A stretch of DNA of 64,000 nt. Origin: Manis javanica (Eukaryota; Chordata; Mammalia; Pholidota; Manidae). The stretch covers positions 160,739,401 through 160,803,400 of the forward strand of contig NC_133158.1 of assembly GCF_040802235.1 (NCBI RefSeq), given 5' to 3'. The position numbers were made by a program, and so were the translations under genes. Below the pieces are notes generated by a model. The model was not told where the DNA came from and searched no databases. It saw only the letters and a list, made by a program, of their open reading frames with translations. The stretch's first letter is position 1. Each line of letters starts with the position of its first letter. Positions 1 to 13,140 of the stretch are shown here, one piece after another.

Positions 1-589
1 CCTGCCAGGTGGGTGTGAAGCTGGGAGTCTGTGTGCCTTGCTCTGAGCATTGCTCCCCAGGCCCAGATTGCAGCTCCAGTAGGCAGGAACTCCTCCTGGG
101 ATTAAACCTGTTCTCTCCTCGGAGGGCCTGGCCCCTCACAGTCAGGTGCTTGGAGGTGCTCCCTGCATCCACGGAGAGATGGCCAACGCCCTCACTGGAC
201 TTTCAGGACCCATCTCCCACCTGGTCCTAACCAGTCAGGGGAGGTGACACTCACAGTATTCTGAAACATAACGTTTGAAAACTTGGAGAAACTTTAACAC
301 TAAGGTTTAAGTCCATGATCATAAATGCTTTAAAAATAATCAACCAGTCACCAAAACCAACTGCCACGAGGAAGCAGAGATAACGTCACCTTGGTAGAAA
401 CTCCATGGGAAATCCACGTGGCTCGGTAGGAATAGAATTCTGTATAAGACAAATAAAGGGATGTGTAGCATGATATCCCCATGGCTTCAGTGTGACTTCT
501 ACCTCAGGTAACACAGAATCTGACAAAAGGCAATCCTTTGGAAAACCCTCTATTGACAGAAGGAATTAAGTTCCTTGAGATTTAGAAAT
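1..589. other. Unrecognised non-coding sequence
   Basis: I see no gene, exon homology or repeat I can name here. A 73-codon open frame at 9-230 has no recognisable domain and is probably chance. Confidence 0.4.
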
Positions 590-765
590 AAGATACAGTG
601 GCTCATGCACAGAATTTGCAACAGCCCTGCATTCAATTCCCTACAAATTCACTTACTAGTTCTGTGTTCTTGAACAAGGTATGTAATCTCAGAGCCTCAG
701 TTTCCCATCTGTTATGTAGGAATGTAATGTAATAGCTGCCTTATATGAGACCAAGGGCAGGCTGC
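590..765 (+). repeat. MIR SINE fragment
   Basis: The stretch around 660-720 (tgttcttgaacaaggtatgt, then agcctcagtttcccatctgt) matches the conserved MIR core and 3' region, where MIRs usually read as a leucine-rich string about losing place in line and a pyrimidine-rich 'cctcagtttcc' block. It is old and diverged. The class is seen directly; exact ends are approximate. Confidence 0.7.
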
Positions 766-1114
766 CCCAAAATGTGCCATTTTGGCATATTGATTACTTT
801 GAATTGAAACCACTGGAGAAACAGCAGATACAGGCAGGATTTTGTCTGCCCTCTGTCCTCGCCTTGAAAGCAGGAAATAAATCCGCCGGGAAAGAGGCCC
901 TCCCTGCTCCTGGAGGTTAAGAGATGTCCTTATTGTCAGAGTCAGGAACTTCAAGGCCAAAGACGCCTTGCCATGTTTTACCAATTTACTACCCCATCCA
1001 AAATGCTTTTTGAATTCCTTACTAATTGAATCCCCCAAACCTACGTTTTCTTTGTCTCAATTCCTTACAGATTTATGTTTTTTTGCTAAAATGTGTAAAA
1101 GCTTCATGTCTTGC
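766..1114. other. Unrecognised non-coding sequence
   Basis: Nothing gene-like that I recognise. A 108-codon minus-strand open frame at 712-1038 overlaps the MIR fragment and resembles no family I know. Confidence 0.35.
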
Positions 1115-1430
1115 TGTCTTGCCTGAGGGTTTCAGCCCCAGGCAAGCTCACTATGGATTCAGTGAGACCGAGGAATGTCAGTGGTCTTGGGGTCAAGTTA
1201 GGTTTACTACCCAGCTGTTCTACCCCCAATAGGTCCAGCACTAGAACTACGTCTGTAATCCTCCTCCATTTCTGCCTCCATCCAGCGCACTGGGCAGAGC
1301 TCTTTATATAGTAACTCAGTCAGTAAAAACTCATTGCCTACGGGTGTGGAAGCAGTAGCCCAGCAGTAGGTCAGTTACATCATCAAGTAGTTTAGGGTCA
1401 GGTGAGGATCCTGGCCAGCCTTTTCACCTC
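1115..1430 (-). repeat. Degraded solo LTR, same family as 48602-48903
   Basis: Aligned by eye with the LTR at 48602-48903, this shares the TGTCTTGCC-type right end (seen at 1115), the block ggtttcagccccaggcaag, a TATA-like tatatagta region and the ggatcctggcc block. Read on the minus strand, U3 lies at high coordinates and U5 ends near 1115. The U3 end has lost its terminal CA/TG and I find no clean target-site duplication. No internal retroviral sequence is nearby, so it is a solo LTR relic. Confidence 0.7.
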
Positions 1431-3345
1431 ATTTTTTTTTTCTTTAACCACGAAGTCACTCCGTATCAGTTAATGGAACTCTCCCATTCTTTTAAATGAT
1501 ACAATAATGACCTTTGTATTTATAGCTTATTCACACAGTTGTATAACCTTTGCCATTATCTAATTTTAGAACATTCTTGTCAACTAAAAGAAACCCTGTA
1601 CCATTAGCAGTTATTCATCATTACCCCCCACACTCCCGTCCCCCAACCTTGAGAAATCAATAATCTACTTTTGTTTTTATGGACGTTTCATGTAAATGGG
1701 AATCATACATGTGGTTTTTCTTGTGTCTGGCTTCTGGCATAATGTTTCAAATTTCATCCATGTCATAGCATGTGTCAGTATTTCATTCCTTTTTTACTGC
1801 TGAATAATAGTCCATTGTGTAGATATACATTTTATTTATCCATTCATCAGTTGATGGACATTTAGGTTATTTCTAGTTTTTGGCTATCATGAATAATGCT
1901 GCTATGAACATTCAAAATTCAAGTACAAGTTTTTATGTCCAACAGGTGTGTATTATTCCATGAGGTGTTTTAGTCAACCAGTCTTCACCTGGTGAAAGTT
2001 TACATAGTTTCCAATAGTTTGTTATTACAAGTACTGCTCCAATGAATACTTTTGTGCTTTTATTTGTGGAGATGTGTCTTTAGACCTATTCCTGTAAGTA
2101 GAATTACTGGGTCTGTATAAAGAGTTCTTTATATTATGCAAAGATAAGCCCTATGTGATATGAGTTGCAAATATATTCTTCTCATTTGTCATTTACCTTA
2201 TAACATTTTGTTTGCCACAAAGTTATCTACTTTTGTATATAATCAAAATGTATCAGTGTTTTCTTTCACTGTATCTTGATTTGCAGATGTAGTTACAAAG
2301 GCCTTCTTCAATTCCAGATTTTAAGGAAATTTACCTGTTTTTATCTGGTGCTTATGTCATTTTTCAGTTATACCTCTGATCTATTTGGAGTTTTTCATAT
2401 ATATATGTGCATATATAATATGATACATACATTTAACATGATCCCTTTGCAGTTTCAATGTTAAACATTGCTTCTCAATGTTAAAACATAACAGAAGTAG
2501 TGGATATGCTAGTTTTGTTCCTGCACCTTGCACTGATTTTACTCTGATGGGAATGCTTAGTGTTTTCCTGTTAAAAAGATGCTAGGTTTTACTTTAAAAA
2601 ATTAGAAATGGGTGTTTAATTTTGTTAAAGGCCTCTTAATCATGTTTGTCCTTATAGATTTCTATATGAATTACACAGACTATTAATATTGATACAGCTT
2701 TATATCTCTCGGGCTGCATCTTCTTAAAATGTGTTATAGATTGTTTGCTAGTGTTTTGTTTAGGACTTTTGTGCCAATATTCATGTGATATTGGTTTGTG
2801 GTTTTATTATGCAATCTTTATCTTTATCAGATTTAGTTTGTGTAAATGTTATACTTCTCCATAAAAAGAAACTGAACTTTCTGGATACATATTTTGAAAG
2901 TTTATGCAACACTAGGGATTACCTGGCCTCAAGAAAGTTTGATGGTTTCCAACTGAAACCATCTGGGCCAGGTTTCTTTTTTTTTTTTTTGAGAATAATC
3001 CTTTGATAACTTTCTTCATTACTTCTATGGAAATTTTTTTCACTTTTCATCTCAACCATTATGAATTTCAGTAAATTGTATTTTCCTAAGAGATTAATCG
3101 CCCATTTGGAAAATTTATTTGCATCAGGCTATGCAGAGTAATCCTAGGCTTATTTGTTTGATTGAGTATCCTGCTTCAATGGCTATTTCTCCCTTGTAGT
3201 TAGTTTGTGGCATTTGTGCTTAGTTTTTCTTGATTGGGTAAACTAGAGGACTTTAACTACCATTTATTAACTCTTATAATTCATTTTACATCTAAGTACT
3301 TTCTGCTTTTACTTTATTAAGAATTTTTGGGAAAACACTCTCAGA
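1431..3345 (-). repeat. Old L1 fragment(s), minus strand
   Basis: The region around 1790-1910 (gaataatagtccattgtgta, tatttatccattcatcagtt) is the reverse complement of the L1 ORF2 C-terminal '[13 protein letters not shown]' area. The following sequence to about 3345 keeps the T-rich character of inverted ORF2. It is heavily mutated, with no long open frame. Boundaries are approximate and more than one old element may be present. Confidence 0.65.
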
Positions 3346-4451
3346 ATTTATGGGATTCAATTAAATCAGTGATGGAGGGAAATCTGTAGCTTTTAAATAT
3401 TTTATGTAAATAAACAGAATTAAAATAAGAGAAGTCAATACTCAATGCAAAAAGAAAGTAAACAACAAGCGGAAGGCAGTGAAGTCCTAGACTTTTCCAA
3501 GTCAAATGCTGACAAGATGGAAGCCAACTGCTGCATCATTCTCCTTGCTTGGCTCCTGGATTTGGCTGCTGTGGGATGATGAGATCCTGGAAGAGTCTCT
3601 GCATTCCATGACTCCAGATACAAAGCGTAGGGTGACCATCTCCTCAGGTGTTCGAGGCATTTTAAACAGAGACAGAGGTGCAGTTTTTCCACATGGATCT
3701 TTAAAAGTACTTTAATACTAGCAATCCATTATGCAGCATGAGGGCAGCATTTGAGCACCTTGATCCCTGAGAGTAATTAATTCTGAACTTGAACTGTGAC
3801 AGAAGTGGCCTGCACAGTTACATTAAAATTAAAGCTAAAGCTAAAATATATCAACAGGGTTATATTAATTTCAGCAATGAAGTGTAAGATTTTATGTTTA
3901 CCAATGTTTAGTATTCAAAGTAATTTATTTCCTGAAGTTTTATCTACCACCTTCAATTTCAATTGATAGACATTAAGAGCTAAGGAAAATATTTATAACA
4001 AATGAAAAGGAAGCATACATAATTATATATACAATAATGACCTACCTTTATAAAACAAAATATAAATATGCCATATTTTACACATCAAAGTACTTTTAAT
4101 GGTAGTGACTCCTTGAAGGCAAAAATCCCTGTCTTACTCATCTTTATAGTGCCATCTTATAAAAGAGTACCTGGTACAAATTAGGTGTTCAGTAAGTGCT
4201 GAAAATAATGAAAGTGGATAATGTATGTCTTCCAAAATAAGGGTATTCAATCTGTAAACATATGAAATTTTAATAGTTATCTGAAACATACAAAGGCCTA
4301 AAGACAAAGTTGATATCTTGCGAAAATTCTCTTATATAACTTCATTATTACAAAGTTAAATCTTGAGTCAAAAATCCAACTCTAAAAATATGGTCTCAAA
4401 AATCACGTATCTACATAAAATACTTAGACGAGTAAACAGCCTTATGGTACA
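3346..4451. other. 3' flank / probable 3'UTR side of the DBR1 pseudogene
   Basis: No coding feature is recognised. About 3420-3720 is a moderately GC region with two overlapping short open frames that I cannot assign. About 4125-4215 (agtacctggtac... gtgttcagtaagtgctgaa) resembles the 3' tail common to L2/MIR relics. The part nearest 4452 would be the 3'UTR of the ancestral DBR1 gene. Confidence 0.4.
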
Positions 4452-5129
4452 TCACATCATCACTGCGGCATAGATGGCTTGACTCCTCCTCTTAATTCTC
4501 TTTCTTTGCTCTGGTTCATGTTCATCACTCAACCTCTTCAATGGCACCTCAGGTAAGTCCTTTCCATCCCTCGACTCCCCAGCCTCACCAGGTTTCCCCT
4601 CTTTGCCAACTGGGGAACCCAGTGTATCATCAGAAGATACAATCATGGAACCGGGCCAGATCCTGAGATCAAAGAAGCTTGCAGAAAAGTCAGAAGCTTG
4701 ATCAGAAGAAGGTTCTACCGATGGTGTATTCATGTCACTATATGAATTTACAGTGCTATCTTCCCCTTCCTCTGCTTCATCTAACATTATTTCATCTGGA
4801 TTAACGGAGGACAGGGCAGATGTGTCTGTGTTATATTCACTAGGGTCTTCCACAGAGTCGTTACTCTCCATGTCTTCCAGCTCCTCAGTCGCCACACAAG
4901 GGCTGTTCTTCCTTGGCCTTCTAAAGTCTGACATTAAGGTCAGTGATGCCAAGCTGGGCACAAGATTGTTTTCTGAGGACTGATCCTATGAACCAACTGC
5001 ATTTGTATTTGTGGCCTTCCAGGGTAATAACAAGCAGCTGTTATGCTAAAGTTACATGGAACTTTGAGGTCATGATTTAATTTTTCCAATACTTCATTCA
5101 TTGTCTCTTCAGTTGTACTATAATCCCAC
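4452..5129 (-). pseudogene. DBR1: DBR1 pseudogene exon 8 (terminal), frameshifted
   Basis: The acceptor tatag lies at 5133-5130, and the exon opens with G + TGG GAT TAT, completing the R-W-D-Y junction from exon 7. The frame reads WDYSTTEETMNEVLEKLNH as in DBR1 until about 4965. There, two bases appear missing relative to the family reading, giving an early TGA just after ...CPAWHH. In the corrected register a TAG lies at 4921-4923. A second 2-nt loss near 4885-4893 shifts into the frame of ...ESNDSVEDPSEYNTDTSALS and PLKRLSDEHEPEQRKRIKRR. The acidic C-terminus is replaced by AVMM-stop (stop at 4452-4454). The tail is non-catalytic in DBR1. Confidence 0.88.
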
Positions 5130-5344
5130 CTATAAAAGTCCAAAACAACAGAGTTTTATATTTTATCAGCCTCAGACAATAAATGATGAAATCTAACTAT
5201 GGACCTCAAGTACAAGGATAAAAATATAAACCACTCTGGAAGACTCATACCAGAAGATGATCATCAAAAAACCTCAACAAAGATCCAGGCGATGCTGCAG
5301 TTGTAGCTGCATTCATCCCACCGGTTCTTGGACTTGCCATTGAA

Positions 5345-5752
5345 ATGAAGAAGGAGATATCTAAGCTGGCCTGTGCATACAGTAAAACAACAAATTTGAC
5401 TGGATCTATACTGTCAGAACTCAACCAAGAATTAGAAGTGCAAGTTGTAGCGCTCCAAAATCTTACAACTACAGACTATCTACTGTTAAAAGAACATATG
5501 GGATGTGAACAGTTCCCAGGAATGGGTTGTTTTAATTTGTCTGATTTCTCTCAGACTGTTCAAGTACAGTTGGACAATATCCATTATATCATAGACAAAT
5601 TTTCACAAATGCCTAGGGTGCCTGACTGGTTTTCTTGGCTTCACTGGAGATGGCTGGTAATTATAGATCTGCTTTGGTTATGTAACTGTATTCCTATTAT
5701 GTTAATGTGTGTGCGCAATTTAATTAGTAGTTTAAGACCTATACATGCTTAA
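5345..5752 (+). pseudogene. Endogenous retrovirus env transmembrane-subunit remnant, open for 135 codons
   Basis: The frame starts inside the ancestral protein because the retrocopy is 5'-truncated, so no surface subunit, signal peptide or cleavage site is present. Visible features are a heptad-like stretch rich in L/V/Q, a Cys pair region (MGCEQFPGMGC), a tryptophan-rich membrane-proximal segment (WFSWLHWRW), a hydrophobic membrane span and a short cytoplasmic tail ending at the stop 5750-5752. This is the architecture of a retroviral TM ectodomain, anchor and tail. The viral genus is not assignable by eye. Copy 2 (33041-32600, minus) has the same region but is frame-disrupted. Confidence 0.65.
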
Positions 5753-6373
5753 GTTACTCTACAAGAAGATATGTCAAAGAAATAATCTTCCCATGTTTTC
5801 TTCTGTCTGCTACCTCTATAGCTTTTCTGTTCCTTCCTAATTACAACCCTTAAATAGAATTCGTGCCTCATATCGAATTCACCGAGTATCATAATTCCTC
5901 CAAGTGGTAAAGATACCTCAAGACAAATGCTGGGCATAGAAGCCACAGGGCATAAATCTGCAAAGAAGTAAAAAGCTAACCTTTTCAAACAATATGGCTT
6001 CTCTCTCACTTACCAACTTTACATTTCCCTGTATGGCCCCGGAAGATGACTGGTTAGCCAGAGACGGGTAAGATTCCTCAAGGGAGGAACAACCTAAGAC
6101 AGCACAGTCGCAGGGGGGCCATCAGGTGAGAAATTGGGGATCAACAGAGGTGAGGCTTAGAACCTCACCACCCCCTGTTTTGAGAGAAATCTTCTGCAGC
6201 CATGGATGTTTTATTGCCCTTGTCTAGCTTGGATTAACACATAGTCTACAGGCACACACCTGATCATCTACATTTGCTCTCTTACAACACTAAACTATGT
6301 TTTCTACCTTTATCTTGCATCTACCTACCACTTCAGCATTTTATTAAAAATAATAATAATAATAAGGGAGAAA

Positions 6374-6696
6374 TGTGGGATCCACATATAAATCAAGTAT
6401 AAAAATCAAACGAATATTCATATTTGACCTGATTGTTTATAGTTCATAATGCGTGATCAAAACCGAAAGTTTCTGTGGTGACTGCCCTTGTACTGTTCAC
6501 CATGTAAGAACTTATTCACTATGTAAGAATTTGTTCACCATGTAAGAACTTGTTCGTTATGCTTCAGAAGACTGGAGACTGACGAGAATTAGGCTGGGGG
6601 TGGATTAATGATTGTACATTGAGCATTGACTCCCCTATACAGAATTTTATTGTTGTTAACAACCATTTGATCAATAAATATGAGAGATGCCCTCTC
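6374..6696 (+). repeat. U3-R part of an LTR, copy 1
   Basis: It begins TGTGGGATCC directly after the purine tract. It contains TATA-like motifs (catataaat at about 6384, gtataaaaat at about 6398), three direct repeats of about 20 bp of the form ttcaccatgtaagaactt between about 6498 and 6555, and the poly(A) signal AATAAA (6673-6678). It ends at ...gagatgccctctc before an A-tail, so U5 is absent. The copy at 31962-31640 has exactly the same length by my count (323 bp). Confidence 0.72.
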
Positions 6697-7587
6697 AAAA
6701 AAAAATAAATAAAAATAAATAATTTGGATGGCAATGGTGTTTAAATATATTTTAGTCAATTCCATCAAACGTGAGACTTGAGTTTTAATGGCCCTGAAGG
6801 AAAGCTGTGAGGAATGAAAGAATCCGCAGATACAAAGACAGGAAAGAATATTCATGTGTGACCTCCTGCAACAAAATGCTATAGCATCAGCCTCAAAGAA
6901 TGGAATGAAAGAAACTGAGGAGTCAAGAGTAAAAAGGCACCTGGGAATTCTGGGTAAAAAATGAGGAGAATCACAAACTCTCTCAGTTTCAGTATCTTCT
7001 CTGAAACTGGAGATCACCACACCTACCTAGCATGATTTTGTGTAAAAAATGCGTTAATGAAAACCCCTATCCCAGTGCCTGGCATGAAGTTCAAGACAAC
7101 CAAAAATTAATGTATGGTTAAAAAATATCTACTGTAAAAATTTAATGTCTGCTAATTGAATAAAAGTGTTTCTTTTTACTTCTAAAAAATATATATATAT
7201 ATATATAAACCATATATCAAAATTCCATTTAGTAAATTACAGTTAATTGAGCAAAGAGCCATTTTGAAAAAAAAATTTTCAAGAAAAGCTGTCCTTAATT
7301 CACATCCAAAAATAAGTATAAATTATTTTAATGTGTGAACCAAATCCCCACCATATTATAGTTTTATGTACACTTTTTCACTTATATGCTTATTTGGGTT
7401 GGTACCCAATAGTCCATTTCCTTCTATCCCTTAGATGGAAAACTTTTACTTCCATACCAGTCAGTAAACCTTGAACTGTTCTGACACTCATGTAACAATA
7501 AGTCCCTTGACTCAAAAAAAAAAAGTGGAGGGGACAGAAATTGTGCATGCAACGTAGAGGGCAAATCCTAAACAAGGTCAAACCTAC

Positions 7588-7733
7588 CTTGCATGCAGGC
7601 CATTACTTTCAGGCATATTCCATAGGCGCCCTGTCACATTAACAAGACTGTTAGTAGCCCTGAGAATAGTAAGCCACTCAATATCATACTCCAAGTAATC
7701 AGGAGCACTGGGGTCATGTTCTATTTCTATTAC
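7588..7733 (-). pseudogene. DBR1: DBR1 pseudogene exon 7, intact in itself
   Basis: 146 nt between acceptor ctatag and donor AAG|gtaggt. It reads VIEIEHDPSAPDYLEYDIEWL... NVTGRLWNMPESNGLHA(R), very close to DBR1, with no stop or shift. The length equals the 48 codons plus 2 nt expected of the ancestral exon. Confidence 0.9.
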
Positions 7734-7802
7734 CTATAGGAAGAAATAAGTAATGTTTAAGAAAAACATATCTATTTTTCATATTCTAAGAATTTCAGTA
7801 TA

Positions 7803-7978
7803 ACACAGAGAAGACAAGTTATGTCTCTATAGCCTCCTACAATGCTGCCAGACAGTGACTGCAATGGGGGTGGGGGAGGTGAAGACTTGATAATATGGGT
7901 GAATGTTGAAACCACAATGTTGCTCATGTGAAACCTTCATAAGGTTGTATATCAATGATACTTAAATAAAAAAAGAAA
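7803..7978 (+). repeat. 5'-truncated L1 3'UTR fragment
   Basis: The string cacagagaagacaagt, then acagtgactgcaatgggg, gacttgataatatgggt and ttgtatatcaatgatac followed by an A-tail matches the 3'UTR of the other L1s here, closest to the 41.4-42.5 and 55.8-58.8 kb copies. It lies in DBR1 pseudogene intron 6. Confidence 0.8.
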
Positions 7979-8201
7979 AAAAGTAAAAAGTAAAATTTTT
8001 TAAATATAAGAATTTCAATATAACAATAAAATTGTATAGGAATTGAGTAGCCTAAAAATATTAATGTAACTTAAATATTCTCAAAGAATTCTAATACATA
8101 AATTACAAAGAGTGCAAATAAATTCTGAAAGGAAAATTAATGTTCTTTTTCAATCAATGGAAGGGTAAGACTCTTGCAAAGTTATTTAATTTTCTTTTTA
8201 C

Positions 8202-8278
8202 CTGAAGTCTCTGTGTGGTAAGCATATTTCCAAGGCTAAGAATTTGGTTGCTTTGGCTGTCTGTCCTTTATCCTTGGC
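8202..8278 (-). pseudogene. DBR1: DBR1 pseudogene exon 6, short by 4 nt
   Basis: Acceptor ttgtctag, donor CAG|gtaaaa. It reads AKDKGQTAKATKFLALEICLP and HRDF, then AG at the donor. The ancestral exon should carry whole codons (DFLQ at the end, 81 nt). This one is 77 nt and cannot join in frame to exon 7, so a 4-nt loss next to the donor is inferred. Confidence 0.85.
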
Positions 8279-8689
8279 CTAGACAACATGAACCACAATT
8301 TAAGAAAGAACGTTAGAACATCACAAGTAATTCATATGTTGAACAGGATGGAAATAATCTTAATTACACATACCCCTGAGTTTTGTGTCAACGGAACAAT
8401 TGTCACTTTTGCAAAACAAGTTTATTCTAAACCAACTTGTGGAATGATGAGTAAAACACCTAAATTCTCTGGGCTTCAATTTCCTTACAAAAGTCAAAGC
8501 AGAAGCTGATGATGGAGATGACAAGGTTGATAAATGAAAGCATATACACACATAAATCAAACTACATAACACAAAAATTAAGGATAACAGAAGAACTCAA
8601 AAGTAAATTAGCAGAGCTAAAACTATACAATTTTTACAAGAAATCTCAGGAGAAAATCTTCATAACCTTGGGTCAGGCAAACATTTTTT

Positions 8690-9082
8690 AGCTACAACAC
8701 CAAAAGAAGATGTGATACATACATTCAACAAAATTATGAAATATTATTCAACAAAAAAATAGAATGAAATATTAAAACATACTACAACATGAATGAAAGA
8801 AGAAACCTGATGCCAGAGATTATATATTTTATGGTTCCATTTATATGAAATGATCAGGCAAATCTATAGAAAAACAGAACCAGTAGTGGTTGCCTGGGGC
8901 CTGAGGGTGAGAACAAGGATTCATAGCAAACAGGCAAAAAGGCTGCTTCGGGGTAACAGAAATACTCTAAAATGATTATGGGATGGTTGCCCGACTCCAG
9001 AAATTCACTAAAAATCATTGAATTATACATTTAAACTGGTGAATTTCATAACGTACACATTATATTCCAATAAAGTTTTTTT
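8690..9082 (+). repeat. Old L1 3' end
   Basis: Readable ancient L1 3' sequence: tggttccatttatatgaaat, aaaacagaaccagtagtggt and the terminal aattatacatttaaactggt, ending at attccaataaag plus poly(T/A). It is diverged and 5'-truncated. Confidence 0.65.
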
Positions 9083-9085
9083 TTT

Positions 9086-9101
9086 AAAGTGAACTAGCAG
9101 G
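9086..9101. repeat. Target-site duplication, left copy (16 bp)
   Basis: AAAGTGAACTAGCAGG is repeated exactly at 11571-11586 and brackets the L1 insertion between them. Confidence 0.85.
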
Positions 9102-11570
<2,469 letters not shown>

Positions 11571-12007
11571 AAAGTGAACTAGCAGGAAGAAACATGGGTG
11601 GGGGAGTATCACTGTGCAGGTCATATTGGAAGTAGTAAAAAACTGACACTGAAAACAGTAAGGCACATTGAGGATAAAGGATCAGGAACCAGGCTTCAAG
11701 ATGTCCTTCTGAGGACCAGGTCTCAACACAGTGGGACGGGACTGAGAGGGGCTGAAGGCACCGAGGTCACAGGCTGAGTTGGGCAGTGGGGCGGTTCTCA
11801 GGGACGGTGATCTCTTGTGCTGAGAAGGGGCAAACAGAGCACTGGTAAGTCAGAGGAAGCAGAGGAGCAAGAAAGGGGAACCAACATCCCATCAGTTCAG
11901 AGGTACAAGTCTCTGAAGCTGACAGAAGATAGCAGGGGAAAAGGAGCAAACCAAGCCCTAAGACAGAAGAGGGCACGTAACACAGACGTGGAAAAGGACT
12001 GGTATGA

Positions 12008-12870
12008 ACATATGACTCTTTTTTAAAGGCTTTATAGCATTATATTGTACAGTTATAGCATGATACATTTAACTAGTTCCTACCTTTTACTGTTACAAAC
12101 AAGACTAAAATAAACTTGCATACATCATTTTGCATTTGCAGAATATATCTGTAGATTCAATTCCTGGAAGCAGAACTCTTGGATCAGACTATTTTTATCA
12201 TTTCCACAGAAATTACCAATTGTCCTCCAAAGACTGGTTCGAATCTGCATCCACAGCTGCCATGTAGGAGATGGCCTACGTTTGTATGCCCATGCCACCA
12301 ATTTGGACTCAAAGGGAGCAGGGCAACAGTGAACAGACTTGTGATTTAACAGTGAGGATATGTTTTAGCTGCCAACTTACTTCATGAAACTTTGAAACCA
12401 ATGTGAATCCAAACTACTCCTTTAACTTTAATATCAAGGTACAATTCATTCAGATACAGTGGAACGAATAAAGACAGTGTGTATACTTATACAATGGAGT
12501 ATGATTCACAAGTTAAAATTAATAATTAGTTACATGGATCAACATGGATTTTCAAAGACATTAAACAAAGAAGTTGCAGAAAGACACAAGTAAAATGATA
12601 TTTATATGAAGTTTAAAACACACTGTATACTACATGGTTTAAAGCTGTTACAAATATAGTAATGATAAAAAATAATCAAGTGAATGATAAACATCAAATT
12701 CATAACAGTGACTACTTCCAAGCAAAATAGTGAGGAAAGGAAAAGATAAAAGGAGATGGTGGGATTGAGGACAGATAAACAATGAGCTTCAATTGTATCT
12801 GTATTGCTTTATTTCTTAAAAAAGCAAAACTAAAAATGGGAAAGTACTAAGACTTGAAAAAATTAGATGG
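12008..12870. repeat. Diverged old interspersed-repeat-like sequence
   Basis: AT-rich sequence with L1-like phrases (12110-12260 resembles inverted old L1; 12470-12600 resembles direct old L1, e.g. atacaatggagtatgattca). No gene is seen. DBR1 exons 4-5 should lie between 8278 and 13060 but I cannot find them here. Confidence 0.4.
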
Positions 12871-13059
12871 TAGACGCACAAGTAGTATGTTCCAGTGTTC
12901 TCTATATTTTTACACGTATAAAATATTTATAGCATAATTTAAGAATAAATTGGTCAGTTCATGGAAGAATCCAGTGAAAAAGTCAAACTATACTTGATGC
13001 TTAAGTTATTCTGGGGCATGAAAGTTAAAACTGTTTAAAAACCATTCTCAGAACAATAC

Positions 13060-13140
13060 CTTTTCGATAGCTGTGAGATTTAAAGATACCAAAGATACCA
13101 GCAATCCTTACACCTTGGTATTTTACTACACCTGCCAAAC
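13060..13140 (-). pseudogene. DBR1: DBR1 pseudogene exon 3
   Basis: 81 nt with acceptor tttttcag and donor AAAAG|gtattg. It reads [19 protein letters not shown] then KSHSYRK. It is frame-compatible with exon 2, but carries substitutions at positions usually read as R, G, S and D in DBR1 (GGISGIF and SHDYRK regions), suggesting relaxed constraint. Confidence 0.9.

Larger units (their letters stand above)
5230..6696 (+). mobile_element. Retrocopy of a retroviral 3' end (env remnant, PPT, U3-R, poly(A)), copy 1
   Basis: From left to right there is an env transmembrane-like reading frame, a non-coding stretch, a purine-rich tract (aataagggagaaa, 6361-6373), then TGTGGGATCC at 6374, which looks like the U3 start. 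A U3-R of 323 bp ends at 6696 and is followed by an A-rich tail. AATAAA at 6673-6678 lies 18 nt before the tail. There is no U5 and no 5' retroviral part. This is the structure of a polyadenylated retroviral mRNA copied back by L1 machinery, with 5' truncation near 5230. The same module in inverse orientation is the tail of the L1 at 31640-33440. Target-site duplication is not clear (AT-rich flanks). It lies in DBR1 pseudogene intron 7, antisense to the gene. Confidence 0.75.

Noticed and set aside
4452-5143. DBR1 exon 8 as a functional alternative C-terminus
   Set aside because: The lesions occur with missing exons 4-5, a lost acceptor and an out-of-frame exon 6, so a working truncated enzyme from this locus is not supported.
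6589-7017. 143-codon minus-strand open frame over the U3-R tail
   Set aside because: Antisense of the retroviral R/poly(A) region plus flank; low-complexity and no recognisable domain.
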